Assembly (NCBI GenBank): GCA_045616885.1
Contig: JAZLHS010000119.1
Coordinates: 1-8,277, forward strand
Direction of reading: 5' to 3'
Source of the DNA: RGIG250 sp045616885
Lineage (GTDB): Bacteria > Bacillota > Negativicutes > Selenomonadales > Selenomonadaceae
DNA length: 8,277 bases
In this document: positions 7,338-8,277 of the stretch, piece after piece
Layout of the letters: each line of letters opens with the position of its first letter
Position numbering within the stretch: the first letter of the stretch is position 1
Notes under the pieces: generated by a model
Seen by the model: the letters and a program-made list of their open reading frames with translations, nothing else
Told to the model about the DNA's origin: nothing
Databases searched by the model: none
Translations under genes and position numbers: made by a program

Positions 7338-7344
7338 TTGAAGT

Positions 7345-7496
7345 AATAGGGTCATTGCACAACATTCAAAGGCCCCCATTCAGGGGGGCTGTCACCGAAG
7401 GTGACTGAGGGGTAAAAGGTCTCTATTACCCCTCCGCCCTTCGGGCACCTCCCCTGCAGGGGAGGCTTTAGAGTTTTGTTGTTGCAACGACCTATT
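7345..7496. repeat. 152-bp imperfect palindrome, MITE-like intergenic repeat
   Basis: The whole leuB-ilvB gap is built around one centre of symmetry at 7420.5. The outer arms AATAGGGTCATTGCACAACA (7345-7364) and 7477-7496 are reverse complements with one mismatch and two single-base gaps. The innermost stem GAGGGGTAA/TTACCCCTC (7407-7415 and 7426-7434) is perfect and has exactly the same centre. Each half holds two small hairpins: GCCCCC/GGGGGC (7372-7389) and GTCACC-GAA-GGTGAC (7391-7405) on the left; GCCC-TTC-GGGC (7436-7446) and a perfect 18-bp palindrome (7448-7465) on the right. This paired architecture suggests a non-autonomous mobile repeat or a structured RNA spacer. No ORF or clear target-site duplication was found. 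Confidence 0.7.
7448..7477 (+). terminator. Possible weak terminator within the palindrome
   Basis: The perfect palindrome CCTCCCCTGCAGGGGAGG (7448-7465) makes a strong GC stem, followed by CTTTAGAG and four T at 7474-7477. The T run is interrupted, so any termination would be partial. It could lower ilvB expression relative to leuCDB, or simply be part of the repeat. Confidence 0.3.
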
Positions 7497-7531
7497 TTTC
7501 TAACCAATAATTATCGTGAGGAGGAACCTCA

Positions 7532-8277
7532 ATGACAGGAGCAAAAGCCGTCGTCGAATGTCTTGTCGAAGCCGGTGTCGATACAGTATTCGGCTATCCC
7601 GGCGGAATGATTCTGCCACTCTACGATGCCCTCTATGAAGAAAAGAGAATAAATCAGATACTGGTGAGCCATGAGCAGTGTGCGGCTCACGCTGCCGATG
7701 GCTACGCGAGAGCCAGCGGTCGGGTAGGTGTCTGCATTGCTACCTCCGGTCCGGGTGCAACGAACCTTGTTACCGGTATTGCAACTGCCTATATGGATTC
7801 TATTCCCATGGTGGCCATTACCGGTCAGGTAGACACGGGACTGCTGGGCAGCGATTCTTTTCAGGAGACCGATATCGTTGGCATCACTATGCCGGTGACT
7901 AAGCACAACTTCAAGGTAAAGGATCCGAAGAAACTGGTGGATACGGTTCGTCAGGCATTTAAGATTGCAAAGAGCGGTCGTCCCGGTCCGGTGCTGGTAG
8001 ATATTCCCAAGGATATTTTCTTTGCCGATGTCAGCTACGCTCCTCACAAGGAAGAAAAGAAAGAGCCGGGTCAGCCGGATGCAGATTTCCTTATCTGTGC
8101 GGCAGAGGCGGCAGAGCTTCTTACTGAGGCGAAGCGTCCGCTGGTTATTGCCGGCGGGGGGGTTATTTCTGCGAGTGCTTCCAAAGAATTCTTGGCCTTT
8201 GTCGAGAAATATAATCTCCCGGTAGTCACTACCCTAATGGGTATCGGCTCTATTCCGAAGAGCCATCGGCAATACCT
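7532..8277 (+). CDS. ilvB: Acetolactate synthase, catalytic (large) subunit, 3' end outside the window
   Basis: Thiamine-diphosphate and FAD enzyme that condenses two pyruvates to 2-acetolactate (or pyruvate with 2-oxobutyrate), the first common step to valine, leucine and isoleucine; it normally works with a small regulatory subunit. The 248 complete codons cover the N-terminal ThDP pyrimidine-binding domain and the start of the central FAD-associated domain, of about 550-600 in total. Motifs are VFGYPGGMILPLYDAL, Glu48 in SHEQCAAHAADGYAR (the catalytic Glu activating ThDP), TSGPGATNLVTGIATAYMDS, ITGQV, SFQETDIVGIT, GRPGPVLVDIPKD and IAGGGVI. Cys50 sits where Gly is usual. The ATG at 7532 is set by AGGAGG at 7519-7524, seven bases upstream. 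It follows leuB after 194 nt filled mostly by a palindromic repeat, so it may be read through from leuCDB or have its own promoter; none is obvious. Glyoxylate carboligase and pyruvate oxidase are relatives, less likely here. Confidence 0.93.
   Translation, partial: MTGAKAVVECLVEAGVDTVFGYPGGMILPLYDALYEEKRINQILVSHEQCAAHAADGYARASGRVGVCIATSGPGATNLVTGIATAYMDSIPMVAITGQVDTGLLGSDSFQETDIVGITMPVTKHNFKVKDPKKLVDTVRQAFKIAKSGRPGPVLVDIPKDIFFADVSYAPHKEEKKEPGQPDADFLICAAEAAELLTEAKRPLVIAGGGVISASASKEFLAFVEKYNLPVVTTLMGIGSIPKSHRQY

Noticed and set aside
6249..7379. Long minus-strand open frame opposite leuB (376 codons)
   Set aside because: It mirrors leuB, whose catalytic motifs are intact. The translation has no recognisable domain and the frame results from the GC-biased codon pattern.
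7371..7465. CRISPR array
   Set aside because: The repeated hairpins are inverted, not direct, are not regularly spaced, and have no spacers or cas genes near them.
7338..7531. T-box riboswitch or leader-peptide attenuator before ilvB
   Set aside because: No T-box consensus (AGGGTGGNACCGCG-like) and no leader ORF rich in Leu/Val/Ile codons was seen; the gap is explained by the symmetrical repeat.
7529..8047. Minus-strand open frame opposite ilvB (172 codons)
   Set aside because: It is a shadow of ilvB, whose plus-strand frame carries the full acetolactate synthase motif set and a strong ribosome binding site.

Overview
The window looks like chromosomal DNA from an anaerobic Gram-positive bacterium of the class Clostridia, plausibly a gut Lachnospiraceae or Oscillospiraceae relative. 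This rests on the protein flavours: a roughly 420-residue clostridial/archaeal-type LeuC with a separate LeuD, a PFK with GGNG and PKTIDND signatures, and a NptA-PhoU/PPK1 phosphate pair. It also rests on strong AGGAGG ribosome binding sites and a type of GC-rich palindromic intergenic repeat that I recall from such genomes. The family-level placement is inference. All confident genes lie on the + strand; large minus-strand frames opposite leuC and leuB are shadows of the codon pattern.

Left part (about 1-4440, lower G+C): the 3' half of a sodium/phosphate cotransporter gene with a PhoU-like tail, polyphosphate kinase ppk, and a divergent 6-phosphofructokinase. The transporter gene appears cut at its 5' end: recognisable homology begins just after a perfect 15-bp inverted repeat at 24-70, and an in-frame stop lies at 7-9. 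The layout suggests a phosphate uptake and polyphosphate storage cluster with a glycolytic enzyme attached. A hairpin terminator at 4394-4433 closes it.

Right part (about 4450-8277, clearly higher G+C in the coding sequence): a branched-chain amino acid cluster. A likely extended -10 promoter drives leuC-leuD-leuB, which are packed with 1-nt spacing and then a 1-nt overlap. LeuC and LeuD form the isopropylmalate isomerase, and LeuB then oxidises and decarboxylates its product toward leucine. A 152-bp, exactly centred imperfect palindrome (7345-7496) separates leuB from ilvB. ilvB is the acetolactate synthase catalytic subunit, the common entry step to valine and leucine, and it runs off the right edge.

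Most of the window is ordinary metabolism. The parts worth a second look are the broken transporter with its hairpin, the symmetrical palindromic element before ilvB, the unusual PFK active-site signature, the LeuD specificity loop, and a possible 34-codon ORF bridging ppk and pfk. I see no clearly new multi-gene system.
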